Under the pieces are notes generated by a model, which saw only the letters and a program-made list of their open reading frames with translations, was not told the origin of the DNA and ran no database searches. 64,000 nt of DNA from Halorubrum ruber (GTDB lineage: Archaea > Halobacteriota > Halobacteria > Halobacteriales > Haloferacaceae): positions 930,001 to 994,000 of the forward strand of contig NZ_CP073695.1 of NCBI RefSeq assembly GCF_018228765.1. The letters run 5' to 3'. A program made the translations under genes and the position numbers. Below, piece after piece: positions 16,188-24,302 of the stretch (positions are counted from its first letter, which is position 1; every line of letters starts with the position of its first letter).

Positions 16188-18092
16188 TCAGTCGTGCCGC
16201 GTCACGCACTCCGAGAGGCCGATCAGCTCGACGGGCTCGGAGTTGTCCGGGGAGTAAACGACCATCTGCCCCTTCTCCATGTACGGCACCTTCCCGGCGA
16301 GGTTCGTCGGGATGTTGACGCTGGAGATCGCGTCCTCGTCGCCGAGGTTCAACACGATCTTCGTGTTGACCTGTTTAAACACCGACTCCGCCACGTCCTG
16401 CGGGTCCTGCGTGATCAGAAAGAGGCCCAACCGCTCCTTTCGGCCCTGCTTCGCGGCCTCCGTGAACTTCTGGACGACCTTCTCCGCCTGGACGTTGTCG
16501 GCGTCGGCGAGGAAGTTGTGTGCCTCGTCCATGCCGACCAGCAGCGGCGTCTCCTTGATCCGGTCGCTCGCCGGGTCGTTCGAGAGCTTGTCGTCGACGA
16601 GCAGTCCCGCGACCGCGAGGACGACGATCTCCTTCTGCCGGGAGGTCGGCAGGTGGTAGGTGGGGACGACCGAGAGCCCGCCGGGGCGCACGAGCGTGTG
16701 GTCAAGCTCCGTGATTGGCTTTGCGTCCTGATCGAACACGCCGCTCGGGACGCCCCGCACCCGACGCTTGACGGCATCGAACGTCGCCTCGTGGACCCGA
16801 CCGCTCTCGTGGAGCTCCTCTTTGAGCGCCGGGTCGTCGAGGTACGAGAGGAACTGGCTGTAGGTTCCCGAGTCCCCGTAGTTGTCGAAGAAACGGTTGA
16901 GAAGCGTCAACAGCGCGGGGTACTGGTTGTCGTTGAGCCCGGACCCCGCGACGAGCCACGGCATGTCGTCCGCCAGCGAGAAGGGGATCGTGAACTCGAC
17001 GCGCTCGGCGCGGTGCCCCTCGCCGGGGTACGTCGCGTTCGCGACGCGCGGCACGAGGGCGACGGTGTCGTCGTGGCCGCCGTGGGCGATCCCCTCGCGC
17101 TCTAAGCGTCGCGCGAACGCGTCGTCGAGGTCGGGGTTGTCGTCGTGCATCTGCGCGTACTCGTCCTGCGGGTCGAACTGGACGACCGCCATCCGCGACT
17201 CGCGGCCGTCGCCCATCGGGTAAGTCCGGTCGGAGTCGAGGTACTGCCGGAGGACGTTCTTCGAGGCGTGGGTCTTCCCCGACCCGGTACCGCCGGCGAC
17301 GAGCGTGTGCCGGAACGCGAGCGGGTCGCCGTCGCCGTAGTCGTCCTTCACCCGGTAGTCGACGGTGGGGGGTTCGGCCGCGGTCCGGACCTTCTCGCCG
17401 CCGACCGAGAGGTGCCCGAGGAAGACGCCGTCGTCGGGGATCTTCAGTCCCGTCTTGATCTCGGCGTCGTCGGCCGCCTCCTCGACGACGGCGCCGGGCT
17501 TTGGCACCCGGTCCGTCATCCGGCGCTTCATCCCCTCGCCCTCGCCGTAGACGACGGACATCGGCTCTAAGTCGGCGACGAACTTGTAGTCGCGCTCGGC
17601 GAACTCGTCGCGGCGCATCTGCCGGCGCGCGTGGATCTCCGTCGCGTCGTCCGACTGGAACTCCTGCGCGTACTCCAACCCCGTGATCCGGCAGAACAGC
17701 CGCTCTCCGTCCGGGTACGGGATCAGGAGGTACTTCCCGAGCCGCACGGACTCGCGGTTCCCGGTCGTGACGAACGCCTTCAGCGACGTCTCCTCTTCCT
17801 CCTCGGCGACCCGGAGCCCCTGTGACACCGACACGACGCCCAGCCCCGAATCGGTGCCGGCCGGCGTCGCGTCGTAGTCGGCGAACGCGTCGTCCTCGCG
17901 GTCGTCGCCCGCGTCGGACTCGGATCCGCCAGACGAGGCGTCCGCCCGCGGGGCGTCCCCGGGCGCGTCGGCGGCGTCGGCGCCGTCGGCGGCGTCAACG
18001 GCGCTTCCGCCGTCGGCCGCGGAGTCGGCCTCGTCCGCGCGGCCGTCGGCGTCGTCGTCACCGCTGAACTCGGTGAAATCCTCCAGCGTCAT
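16188..18092 (-). CDS. HerA-like FtsK-HerA ATPase
   Basis: 634 residues. An acidic low-complexity N-terminus (about 1-85) is followed by a HAS-barrel-like beta region and then the ATPase core with Walker A GGTGSGKTHA and Walker B-like PLLVGMDEAHNFLAD. The C-terminal part contains GRKERLGLFLITQDPQDVA and the sensor-type KIVLNLGDEDAIS. HerA hexamers work with NurA in DNA-end resection, or form motor proteins with other nucleases. No nurA or mre11-rad50 gene is nearby, so the partner is unknown. Confidence 0.9.
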   Translation of the reverse strand: MTLEDFTEFSGDDDADGRADEADSAADGGSAVDAADGADAADAPGDAPRADASSGGSESDAGDDREDDAFADYDATPAGTDSGLGVVSVSQGLRVAEEEEETSLKAFVTTGNRESVRLGKYLLIPYPDGERLFCRITGLEYAQEFQSDDATEIHARRQMRRDEFAERDYKFVADLEPMSVVYGEGEGMKRRMTDRVPKPGAVVEEAADDAEIKTGLKIPDDGVFLGHLSVGGEKVRTAAEPPTVDYRVKDDYGDGDPLAFRHTLVAGGTGSGKTHASKNVLRQYLDSDRTYPMGDGRESRMAVVQFDPQDEYAQMHDDNPDLDDAFARRLEREGIAHGGHDDTVALVPRVANATYPGEGHRAERVEFTIPFSLADDMPWLVAGSGLNDNQYPALLTLLNRFFDNYGDSGTYSQFLSYLDDPALKEELHESGRVHEATFDAVKRRVRGVPSGVFDQDAKPITELDHTLVRPGGLSVVPTYHLPTSRQKEIVVLAVAGLLVDDKLSNDPASDRIKETPLLVGMDEAHNFLADADNVQAEKVVQKFTEAAKQGRKERLGLFLITQDPQDVAESVFKQVNTKIVLNLGDEDAISSVNIPTNLAGKVPYMEKGQMVVYSPDNSEPVELIGLSECVTRHD

Positions 18093-18196
18093 GGCGGATC
18101 CACCGGCCGCCGGGCCGAAAGCGTTTGCCCTCGCGTCGCGAGGGAGGGGAATCCCTCCCGCGGCGCCCTTATCCCGCTTGACCCCGTACCTGTGGC

Positions 18197-18532
18197 ATGA
18201 TACTCGTTCGCGGCAGCGGCGGCGGGACGGACCTCACCGGCACGGTGTTCGAGCGCGGCGAGGAGCCGCCCGCGTACAAGGGCGCGCCGAACGAGGACGC
18301 CCCGTACGTGTGGGTGTGCGACGCCTTCTACGAGGTCGAGAGCGGCGGCTCGCCGCTCGTCGTCGACGGCGAGGAGATCCGGGTCGCCTTCGAGGAGCCG
18401 ATGCCCCGCGGGTTCGACACCCGCGAGCAGGCCGTCGAGGCAGCTCGCGACCACGTCCGCACGCAGTTCGCGCGGATCGGCGTCGACCCCGCCGACGTCG
18501 AGGTCGAAGTATCCGCGGCGGACCCGGCCTGA
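18197..18532 (+). CDS. Conserved haloarchaeal protein, function unknown
   Basis: 111 residues, acidic and soluble. The N-terminus MILVRGSGGGTDLTGTVFER and the segment PYVWVCDAFYEVESGG look like a conserved haloarchaeal family. I do not recognise a function. The gene is divergent from herA with 104 bp between the starts, so the promoters are close but independent. Confidence 0.7.
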   Translation: MILVRGSGGGTDLTGTVFERGEEPPAYKGAPNEDAPYVWVCDAFYEVESGGSPLVVDGEEIRVAFEEPMPRGFDTREQAVEAARDHVRTQFARIGVDPADVEVEVSAADPA

Positions 18533-18601
18533 GACCGTCGGAGAGTTCCGTCTCTCGCTTTCGGTTGGTGGTTTTACCCGTGCGCCCTCGGTACGGCCGG
18601 T

Positions 18602-19309
18602 ATGTCCGACCCACCGGAGGACTTCGATCCCGAGTCGCGCGAGGAGCGCGAGGTCGCCGCCGAGGCAGCGACCGACCGGTCCGACTTCCTCTCACTGATG
18701 GCCCACACCTACCGCGGCGAGCTCGGGCGGACCAGTTCCTGGCGGACTCGAATCGACCGCACGACCAACTGGGCGGTGGTGGTGACCGCGTCGCTGCTCA
18801 CGTGGACCTTCTCGAACGAGTCGCGGCCGCACTACGTGCTCCTCATCGGGCTCGTCATGCTCAGCGTCTTCCTCGGCATCGAGACGCGCCGGTACCGTAC
18901 CTTCGACGTCTGGCGGTCTCGCGTCCGCCTCTTAGAGGAGAACGTGTTCGCGAACGCGCTCGACCCGGAGGGCGTCGAGGAGTCCAACTGGCGGCGGCTC
19001 CTGAGTGAGGACCTCCGCGAGCCGACGATCAAGATGCCGACCGTCGAGGCGGTGTCCCGGCGGCTCCGGCGCGTGTACGCGCCGCTCTTCTCCGTCCTCA
19101 TCGCCGCGTGGGTCGTCAGACTCACCGTGTTCACGCCGTCGGGGAGCGGCGTCGTCGAGACGGCCGCGGTCGGCGCGCTCCCGGGCGCGCTCGTCCTCGC
19201 CGCCGTCGCCTGTTTCTACCTCGTCGTGCTCGCGCTGACGCTGCGGCGGGCCCCGCGGCGGGCCAAAGGCGAGATGCAGACCGCCGGGAACGGCGACGAG
19301 TGGAAGTAA
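18602..19309 (+). CDS. DUF2270 membrane protein
   Basis: 235 residues. A soluble acidic N-terminus leads to SLMAHTYRGELGR and a helical hairpin (about 60-98), then a cytoplasmic segment with FDVWRSRVRLLEENVFANAL, then two C-terminal helices. This matches the DUF2270 family of unknown function. The stop is followed at once by a strong hairpin (19311-19365). Confidence 0.8.
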   Translation: MSDPPEDFDPESREEREVAAEAATDRSDFLSLMAHTYRGELGRTSSWRTRIDRTTNWAVVVTASLLTWTFSNESRPHYVLLIGLVMLSVFLGIETRRYRTFDVWRSRVRLLEENVFANALDPEGVEESNWRRLLSEDLREPTIKMPTVEAVSRRLRRVYAPLFSVLIAAWVVRLTVFTPSGSGVVETAAVGALPGALVLAAVACFYLVVLALTLRRAPRRAKGEMQTAGNGDEWK

Positions 19310-19310
19310 A

Positions 19311-19365
19311 CTACCCTTCCCTACTTCGCTTGGGGGCAATGGCCCCGCTCGCTCGTTGAGGGTAG
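19311..19365. other. Strong hairpin after the DUF2270 gene, resembling an IS1341 end
   Basis: Perfect 7-bp arms CTACCCT (19311-19317) and AGGGTAG (19359-19365) enclose a second hairpin (GGGGC/GCCCC). On the minus strand the outer flank reads GCGGAAGCCCTACCC, close to the left end of the IS1341-type element at 21975 (GCGGAAGCCCACCCC). It may be a solitary remnant of such an element or a terminator. Confidence 0.5.
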
Positions 19366-19444
19366 GGCTTCCGCCTCGAATTAGGTGAGCCGGCCGCGGC
19401 TCCGCTTCCCGAACCCCTTTTCGCCCGCGGCCCAACCGGACCGT

Positions 19445-20833
19445 ATGACCGAGCTACCGGACCGCGTCGTCGGCGACGCGCGGACGAGCGACTTCGGGTG
19501 GAGCCTCCTCACGGACCTGACCGACATCGGGAACCGGATGGCCGGCTCTGCGGGCGAGCGCCGCGGCGCCGAGCGCGTCGTCGAGGCGTTCGAGGACGCC
19601 GGGCTCCGGAACGCCGGCCTCGACGAGTTCGAGATTCCCGGCTGGTGGCGCGGCGAGTCGTCGCTCGCGGTGTCGGGCGCGGTCGAGCGACACCACGCGA
19701 ACTCCCACGAGGTGATCGCGTTACCGGGCACGCCGAGCGGTGAGGCGACGGCTCCGCTCGTCGACGTCGGCGACGGCACCGACGAGGAGTTCGCGGCCGC
19801 GGGCGACGCGCTGGAGGGTGCGATCGCCATGGCCTCCTCGCGCACGCCGGAGAACCGAGACCGGTGGATCCACCGGATGGAGAAGTACGTCGCGGCGGCC
19901 GAGCGCGGCGCCGTCGGGTTCGTCTTCCGGAACCACATCGAGGGGGCGCTCCCGCCGACCGGCGAGATCGGCTACCACAACCGGCCCGGCCCGATCCCCG
20001 CGGTCGGCGTCTCGAAGGAGGTCGGCGACCGACTCTCGCGGCTCGCCGAGGCGGCCGAAGGCGACGGGTCGGGAAGCGGCGCCGCGGAAGACGACCGCCC
20101 GACGGTCTCGCTCGACGTCGACTGCCGGAACGAGCCGACGACCTCGGTGAACGCCGTCGCGGACGTCGGGCCGGACACCGAGGAGGCGGTGTACCTCACC
20201 GCCCACGTCGACGCCCACGACGTGAGCGACGGCGCGAACGACAACGGCGCCGGGTCGGCGCTCGTCGCGGAGGTCGGCCGCCTGCTCGCGACCGTCGAGG
20301 ACGACCTCGACACGCGGGTGCGCCTCGTCACCTTCGGCTCGGAGGAGATCGGGCTGTGGGGGGCGTATCACACCGCGGAGACGACGCCGGAGGAGAAGAT
20401 CGCCTGCGTGGTCAACCTCGACGGCGCCTGTAGCTCTCGGAATCTCCGCGTCGGGACGAACGGGTTCGCGGGGATGCGCTCGACGTTCGAGGCGGTCGCG
20501 GACGCGTTCGACGCGCCCCTGACGACCGGCGAAACGATCTCGCCGCACGGCGACCAGTGGGCGTTCGTTCAGGAGGGGATCCCGGCCGTGATGGCCTCGA
20601 CGACGAGCGACCAGTCCGGGCGCGGGTGGGGCCACACCCACGCCGACACCCTCGACAAGCTCGACTCGCGGGACCTCCGCGAGATGGCGACGCTCGTGGC
20701 CGCGGCCGTCTACCGGTTCGCGACGGGCGACGTCGAGGCCGAACACCGGTCGCGGGAGTCGATCCGCGACGCCATCGACGAGGGGTACGTCGAGGAGCTG
20801 AAGACGGGCGGGCGGTGGCCCTACGACGAGTGA
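19445..20833 (+). CDS. M28-family zinc peptidase
   Basis: About 462 residues from the ATG at 19445. A PA-like insert (about 90-200) precedes the M28 catalytic core. Metal ligands are visible: HVDAHDVSDGANDNGAG (His and bridging Asp), GSEEIGLWG (catalytic Glu and ligand Glu), VVNLDGA (Asp) and HTHADTLDKLD (His). No signal peptide is seen, so the aminopeptidase is probably cytoplasmic. The longer upstream reading is rejected because it runs through low-quality sequence before a better spaced ATG. Confidence 0.9.
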   Translation: MTELPDRVVGDARTSDFGWSLLTDLTDIGNRMAGSAGERRGAERVVEAFEDAGLRNAGLDEFEIPGWWRGESSLAVSGAVERHHANSHEVIALPGTPSGEATAPLVDVGDGTDEEFAAAGDALEGAIAMASSRTPENRDRWIHRMEKYVAAAERGAVGFVFRNHIEGALPPTGEIGYHNRPGPIPAVGVSKEVGDRLSRLAEAAEGDGSGSGAAEDDRPTVSLDVDCRNEPTTSVNAVADVGPDTEEAVYLTAHVDAHDVSDGANDNGAGSALVAEVGRLLATVEDDLDTRVRLVTFGSEEIGLWGAYHTAETTPEEKIACVVNLDGACSSRNLRVGTNGFAGMRSTFEAVADAFDAPLTTGETISPHGDQWAFVQEGIPAVMASTTSDQSGRGWGHTHADTLDKLDSRDLREMATLVAAAVYRFATGDVEAEHRSRESIRDAIDEGYVEELKTGGRWPYDE

Positions 20834-20898
20834 CTACGGTGGGGAAAATCGAGGATAGCGCGGCGGCTCACGGATCCCTCGCCGATCCGCCGTCCGAC

Positions 20899-21090
20899 TC
20901 ACTCCTCGTCGGAGTCGTCGCAGACGCCGAGCGGGAGCGATTCAGGGACGTCGCCGTCGCCGTCGAGGCCGGCGTACGCGTCGTCGATGAGCCGGGCCAA
21001 CTGCGTCTCGGGGCTCACGCCGCGGGCGGCGGCGAGGGCCGCGAGGCGCTCGTACTGCTCGTCCGGCACGGAGACAGTTCCATCGTCCAT
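20899..21090 (-). CDS. Small ribbon-helix-helix-like protein
   Basis: 63 residues. The N-terminal GTVSVPDEQYERLAALAAAR strand-helix and the following SPETQLARLIDDAYAGL helix resemble a ribbon-helix-helix (CopG/Arc) DNA-binding fold, followed by a short acidic tail. It lies just downstream of the HTH-10 gene on the same strand with 47 bp between them. Target unknown. Confidence 0.7.
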   Translation of the reverse strand: MDDGTVSVPDEQYERLAALAAARGVSPETQLARLIDDAYAGLDGDGDVPESLPLGVCDDSDEE

Positions 21091-21137
21091 ACGCGGCGCT
21101 CCGTCCCGAAGCTACAAAAGCGTTGGTCTGGCCCCGC

Positions 21138-21878
21138 TCACGGTGAATCCGACCGGTCCGCCTCGCGGACGGCGCCGACCGGCTCGCCCTCCGCGAACCG
21201 GTCGAACAGCGCGTTCATCACCGTCGACTCCGCTCGTGAGAGGTGTTCCCACACCGTCGTCGAGCCGAGACCCAGCTCCGCGGCGACCTCCTCGACGCCG
21301 ACGCCCCCGCCGTGGTCGTAGTAGCCCGCGGCGATCGCGGTCGCGAGGACCTCCCGCTGCCGGTCGGTGAGCCCGTCGAGGAGGCCGGACGCCGGGAGCT
21401 GCGGCGAGCGCTCGATCGACGCCAGCTCGACGTTGCGCGCCAGCTCCACCTCGTTGCCGCCGCGTTCGAGTTCGCGCATCACCGCCGAGAGGTCGTCGTC
21501 GTCCTCCAAGTACGCCGTCCAGCGCTCGACGCCGCCGGAGATGGTCGTCCCCGTCCGGTAGTGGATCCCCATCCGCGAGAACCGGTCGCCGATCCCGTCC
21601 CAGTCGGCGGCGTCGACGTCGATCGTCAGGGCGACGTAGGCGTGCGTCCCCTCGATCGGCGCCAGCGGCTCCGCGGAGACGATCAGGTCGAACTCGCGGA
21701 ACTCCTCGACGAACGCCTCGATCTCCGCCGACGGCCCGGTGAGCTCGGCGATCCGCTTGTGCTCGGGGCCGCTGCCGGTCATCGAGGAGACAGACCGGTA
21801 GCGCACCTCCGGGTGGCGCGCGCTCACCTCGCACTCCGGCTCCCCCGCGTGGTGGATCCGGAACGTCACTTCCCGCAT
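21138..21878 (-). CDS. HTH-10 (bacterio-opsin activator-type) transcriptional regulator
   Basis: 246 residues. The C-terminal 60 residues are the Bat-type HTH-10 domain: LLDGLTDRQREVLATAIAAG, GYYD, VGVEEVAAELGLGSTTVWEH, LSRAESTVM. The N-terminal half is a beta-rich sensory region with no recognisable PAS or GAF signature. Such proteins regulate many haloarchaeal pathways, including bacteriorhodopsin and DMSO respiration; the target here is unknown. It may be co-transcribed with the small RHH-like gene. Confidence 0.9.
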   Translation of the reverse strand: MREVTFRIHHAGEPECEVSARHPEVRYRSVSSMTGSGPEHKRIAELTGPSAEIEAFVEEFREFDLIVSAEPLAPIEGTHAYVALTIDVDAADWDGIGDRFSRMGIHYRTGTTISGGVERWTAYLEDDDDLSAVMRELERGGNEVELARNVELASIERSPQLPASGLLDGLTDRQREVLATAIAAGYYDHGGGVGVEEVAAELGLGSTTVWEHLSRAESTVMNALFDRFAEGEPVGAVREADRSDSP

Positions 21879-21930
21879 GGTGGCGTCTGAGGCGTCCGAG
21901 GTTCAAACGGGTTCCGGACCGTCGCGAGCC

Positions 21931-21974
21931 ATTTATACCCGCGACCGCGCAACGATCGGCGTGGTGGCGATGAC
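21931..21974 (+). ncRNA. 5' half of a box C/D sRNA-like gene, interrupted by the IS
   Basis: A TATA box (ATTTATACC at 21931) is followed 30 nt later by GTGGTGGC (21961-21968) and a C-box-like GATGAC. These match the promoter, 5' stem and C box of the complete sRNA-like copy at 23952. The expected guide (GTTACCCC) is not here but at 23589, directly after the IS, so the element splits this gene. Confidence 0.55.
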
Positions 21975-22043
21975 ATGTAGCGAGCGGAAGCCCACCCCTT
22001 CAGGGGTGGGTCTGAGCGATATCATTCCGTAGTAAACCACACG

Positions 22044-22187
22044 CTACGACTCGTCTGGATGTTCCACGTTAGCGAGTCCAGTGTTGACTAACTCGATATA
22101 CGCTTCGGTGAGGGTTCGGTCAGTTTCTTCGGCCCACTCTTTCACCTGTCCGTGGAGCGACCACGGAATATCCACGTTTGGACGCAT
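22044..22187 (-). CDS. 47-residue companion protein of the IS1341 element
   Basis: ATG at 22187 to TAG at 22044, 47 residues: begins MRPNVDIPWSLHGQVKEWAE, continues ETDRTLTEAYIELVNTGLAN and ends VEHPDES. The beta-strand/helix/helix pattern looks like a small ribbon-helix-helix protein. It is transcribed divergently from tnpB with 44 bp between the starts, so it may control tnpB expression. It is too short for many gene finders. Function inferred from fold and position only. Confidence 0.65.
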   Translation of the reverse strand: MRPNVDIPWSLHGQVKEWAEETDRTLTEAYIELVNTGLANVEHPDES

Positions 22188-22231
22188 CAGTGACAAGACT
22201 TTAGGACCACAAGACTATATTAATTGGTGTC

Positions 22232-23530
22232 GTGAGGCGAACCAACACGTTCGCGATACGCCCGCTCTCCGACAACGACAAGCGGCTACTGCGGGACCTG
22301 TTGGACGCCTCTGCGAGCCTGTGGAACGAGTTGAACTACGAGCGCCGCCAGCAGTTCTTCGACGGCAAAAGCGTGTGGGACACCGCCGACTACCGGAAAC
22401 AGTATATCGATGTTCTCGGCTCTGCCACTGCACAGCAGGTCATTCGGAAGAACAAATCGGCGTGGCAGTCGTTTTTCGCCACCCACGGGAACGGCGAGGA
22501 CACCGCACCGCCGGGCTACTGGGGCAACGAGGACGACGGTAGAGAACTCCGCACGTTTATCCGCAACGACCAGTACACGCTGGAAACCGGCGAGCGGTCA
22601 CGAATCGAGATACCAGTCGGTCAAGCCCTGAAAGACGAGTACGGGCTTGGGTATCACGACCGCCTTCGCCTCGAAGTGTGTGGCGCTCCGAAATGGGACG
22701 GCGAACAGGGCCGATTGGAGATACAGTACGACGAGACAGACGACACGTTCAGGGCCTTTCAGCCTGTCACCGTACCTGATTCTCGGCAGGATTCACCACT
22801 GGCTTCTCACGAAGCCGCGCTGGACGTGGGCGCAAACAATCTCGTCGCCTGTACCACCACGACCGGCCAGCAGTACCTCTACGAAGGCCGCGACCTGTTC
22901 GACTGCTTCCGGGAAACCACCGAGGAGATTGCCCGGTTACAGTCCAAACTCCACGAGGGACGATACAGCAGTTAGCGGATTCGGCGGCTGTATCGCACAC
23001 GGACGCGACGGCGCAACCACGCACAGGACGCGCTGGTTCGAGACCTGATGGAACGGCTCTATGCCGAAGGGGTCGCAACGGTGTACGTGGGCGACCTCAC
23101 GGACGTTCTTTCGACGCATTGGTGTGCTGAGGTGAACGCAAAGACGCACCACTTCTGGGCGTTCCGGGCGTTCATCGAGCGGCTGTCCCACACCGCCGAA
23201 GAATACGGTATCACGGTCGAAGTACGGTCAGAAGCCGACACAACGCGAACGTGCCCAGCGTGTGGCGAGCAGGACGACACCGACCGGGACGGCGACGTGT
23301 TCCGGTGTCCGTGCGGTCACGAAGCCCACGCCGACCTGTGCGCGTCTCGCACGTTCCTCGACGAGCAGGCTGGCGAAGCCGTTAGGTCGATGGCACGGCC
23401 CGTGCGCCTCAAGTGGGACGACCACACCTGGTCGGAGCTATCACACTCTCCCGAGAGGGCCAGTCCCAACGAGGAGCGCACAAACCGGAGTACCGGGGAC
23501 GGGAAAGTTGCCTCTGTGGGGACAGCATAG
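22232..23530 (+). pseudogene. tnpB: TnpB-like RNA-guided nuclease with one internal stop codon
   Basis: Starts at GTG 22232 and runs to 23530 in a single frame, broken only by TAG at 22973-22975 (AGC AGT TAG CGG ATT CGG), where family members have a sense codon (probably Lys). Otherwise intact: RuvC-I Asp in [11 protein letters not shown], a second RuvC region in YVGDLTDV (Asp where most TnpB have Glu), zinc-finger cysteines CPAC and CPC, and a RuvC-III Asp in HEAHADLCA. The single-base nature suggests recent loss, or that a two-part protein is still made. Confidence 0.85.
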
Positions 23531-23600
23531 CCAACATCCTCACCGGAGGAATCCCACTCCTGAACGGGTGGGGGGATGTCAAGAGTCGGTTACCCCTACG
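23531..23600 (+). ncRNA. Probable 3' end of the TnpB guide RNA (omega-RNA) with its guide
   Basis: In TnpB elements the guide RNA covers the element's 3' end and takes its guide from the flanking DNA. Here the terminal hairpin (CCCACTCC...GGGTGGG) and GATGTCAA are present, and the following bases GAGTCGGTTACCCC would be the guide. They match the interrupted sRNA-like gene itself, that is, the empty target site. The RNA start is not determined. Confidence 0.5.
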
Positions 23601-23919
23601 TGAGTCGATTCTTATTAGTAGATGTTAATTGACAAGTAGAATGCAGCGATACAATCAGCTGCTACAGTGGAATCCGACCTAGGTTAGAGAAGAGGTTTGG
23701 CCGTTCCAATTTGTACTTCGCACAGTTCCAAGAATATATTACAATTGAGGCTTTTAATTAAGTTAGACTTGTGAAGTTCGGTTTAGTAGACTCATTTACA
23801 CAGATACAGTCATATTATAAGTCATGATGAAGAAATGACGTTGCTCTCTCTTCTTCAGAAGGAATGTAATGAATCTGGTTACCTACCTATCTATCAATGA
23901 AAGCATCTTCTATCGCAAT
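23601..23919. other. A+T-rich noncoding stretch beside the IS
   Basis: About 320 bp that is visibly richer in A+T than anything else in the window, with TTAATT, ATATTA and TTTTAATTAA words and no open frame of note. It separates the IS from the complete sRNA-like gene. It probably belongs to foreign or decayed DNA. No gene seen. Confidence 0.6.
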
Positions 23920-23921
23920 CA

Positions 23922-23929
23922 GTTTATAA
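23922..23929 (+). promoter_or_regulatory. TATA box of the box C/D sRNA-like gene
   Basis: GTTTATAA, 23-30 nt before the 5' stem of the RNA at 23952, the spacing expected for a start at or just before the stem. Confidence 0.6.
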
Positions 23930-23951
23930 TCGTGAGCGAGTACGTCGGACC

Positions 23952-24021
23952 GTGGTGGCCATGACGATCCGTTACCCCCTCTCGAGCCCCTTATGATGAA
24001 GACTTCCTACCGAGCCACCAC
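23952..24021 (+). ncRNA. Candidate box C/D guide sRNA
   Basis: The layout is that of an archaeal C/D sRNA. Terminal stem GTGGTGGC (23952-23959) pairs with GCCACCAC (24014-24021). C box ATGACGA (23961-23967), guide TCCGTTACCCCCTC, D' box TCGA (23982-23985), 7-nt spacer, C' box ATGATGA (23993-23999), guide AGACTTCCTA, D box CCGA (24010-24013). C' is perfect; C, D and D' each differ slightly from consensus but keep the GA pairs of a kink-turn. CCGUUACCCC in the first guide is complementary to GGGGUAACGG, a word I remember from conserved 16S rRNA; that match needs checking. Confidence 0.55.
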
Positions 24022-24090
24022 TTCGACGCTCTGAGTAACAACTCTCGCTGATCCCACCGAGAAATCTACTAATAGTTCTCGCCCCTCCCC

Positions 24091-24130
24091 CACTGAGCCC
24101 CCTGTGACGACGGGTTTCCACCGAGCCACC
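24091..24130 (+). ncRNA. 3' half of a second box C/D sRNA-like sequence
   Basis: CTGA (D'), GCCCCCT spacer, GTGACGA (C'), CGGGTTTCCA (guide), CCGA (D) and GCCACC (3' stem) follow in the same order and spacing as the 3' half of the copy at 23952, with a different guide. I found no matching 5' stem or C box upstream, so this is probably a truncated duplicate. Confidence 0.4.
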
Positions 24131-24302
24131 GTTCCTACCGCCGCCAGCGACGCGGTCGCCGGTCGCGGCGGCGTCGGGAGCGTGGTGAAAGTGTTTCACA
24201 CACGCCCTAACCGCTCGCAGTCGTGCGGTTTCGAGGCGAAAAAGGCGGGTCGAACGGCAGCGTCGAAACGGGCGGCGTCGAAGCGGGCGGCGGGCCCGCC
24301 GC

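Larger units (their letters stand above)
21975..23583 (+). mobile_element. IS1341-type (IS200/IS605 family, TnpB-only) insertion element
   Basis: The left end carries ATGTAGCGAGCGGAAGCCC and a hairpin CCACCCC/GGGGTGG. The right end carries GGAATCCCACTCC then GGGTGGGGGGATGTCAAG, the usual 3' hairpin of haloarchaeal TnpB elements. Inside are a 47-codon gene on the minus strand and a tnpB with an in-frame stop. There is no tnpA, so it cannot move by itself. Boundaries were placed by comparing the flanks with the intact sRNA-like copy at 23952; no target duplication is expected for this family. Confidence 0.8.

Noticed and set aside
23972-24199. 75-residue minus-strand ORF across the sRNA region
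   Set aside because: Its internal Gly/Ser/Arg repetition is explained by the duplicated C/D sRNA-like sequence on the other strand.
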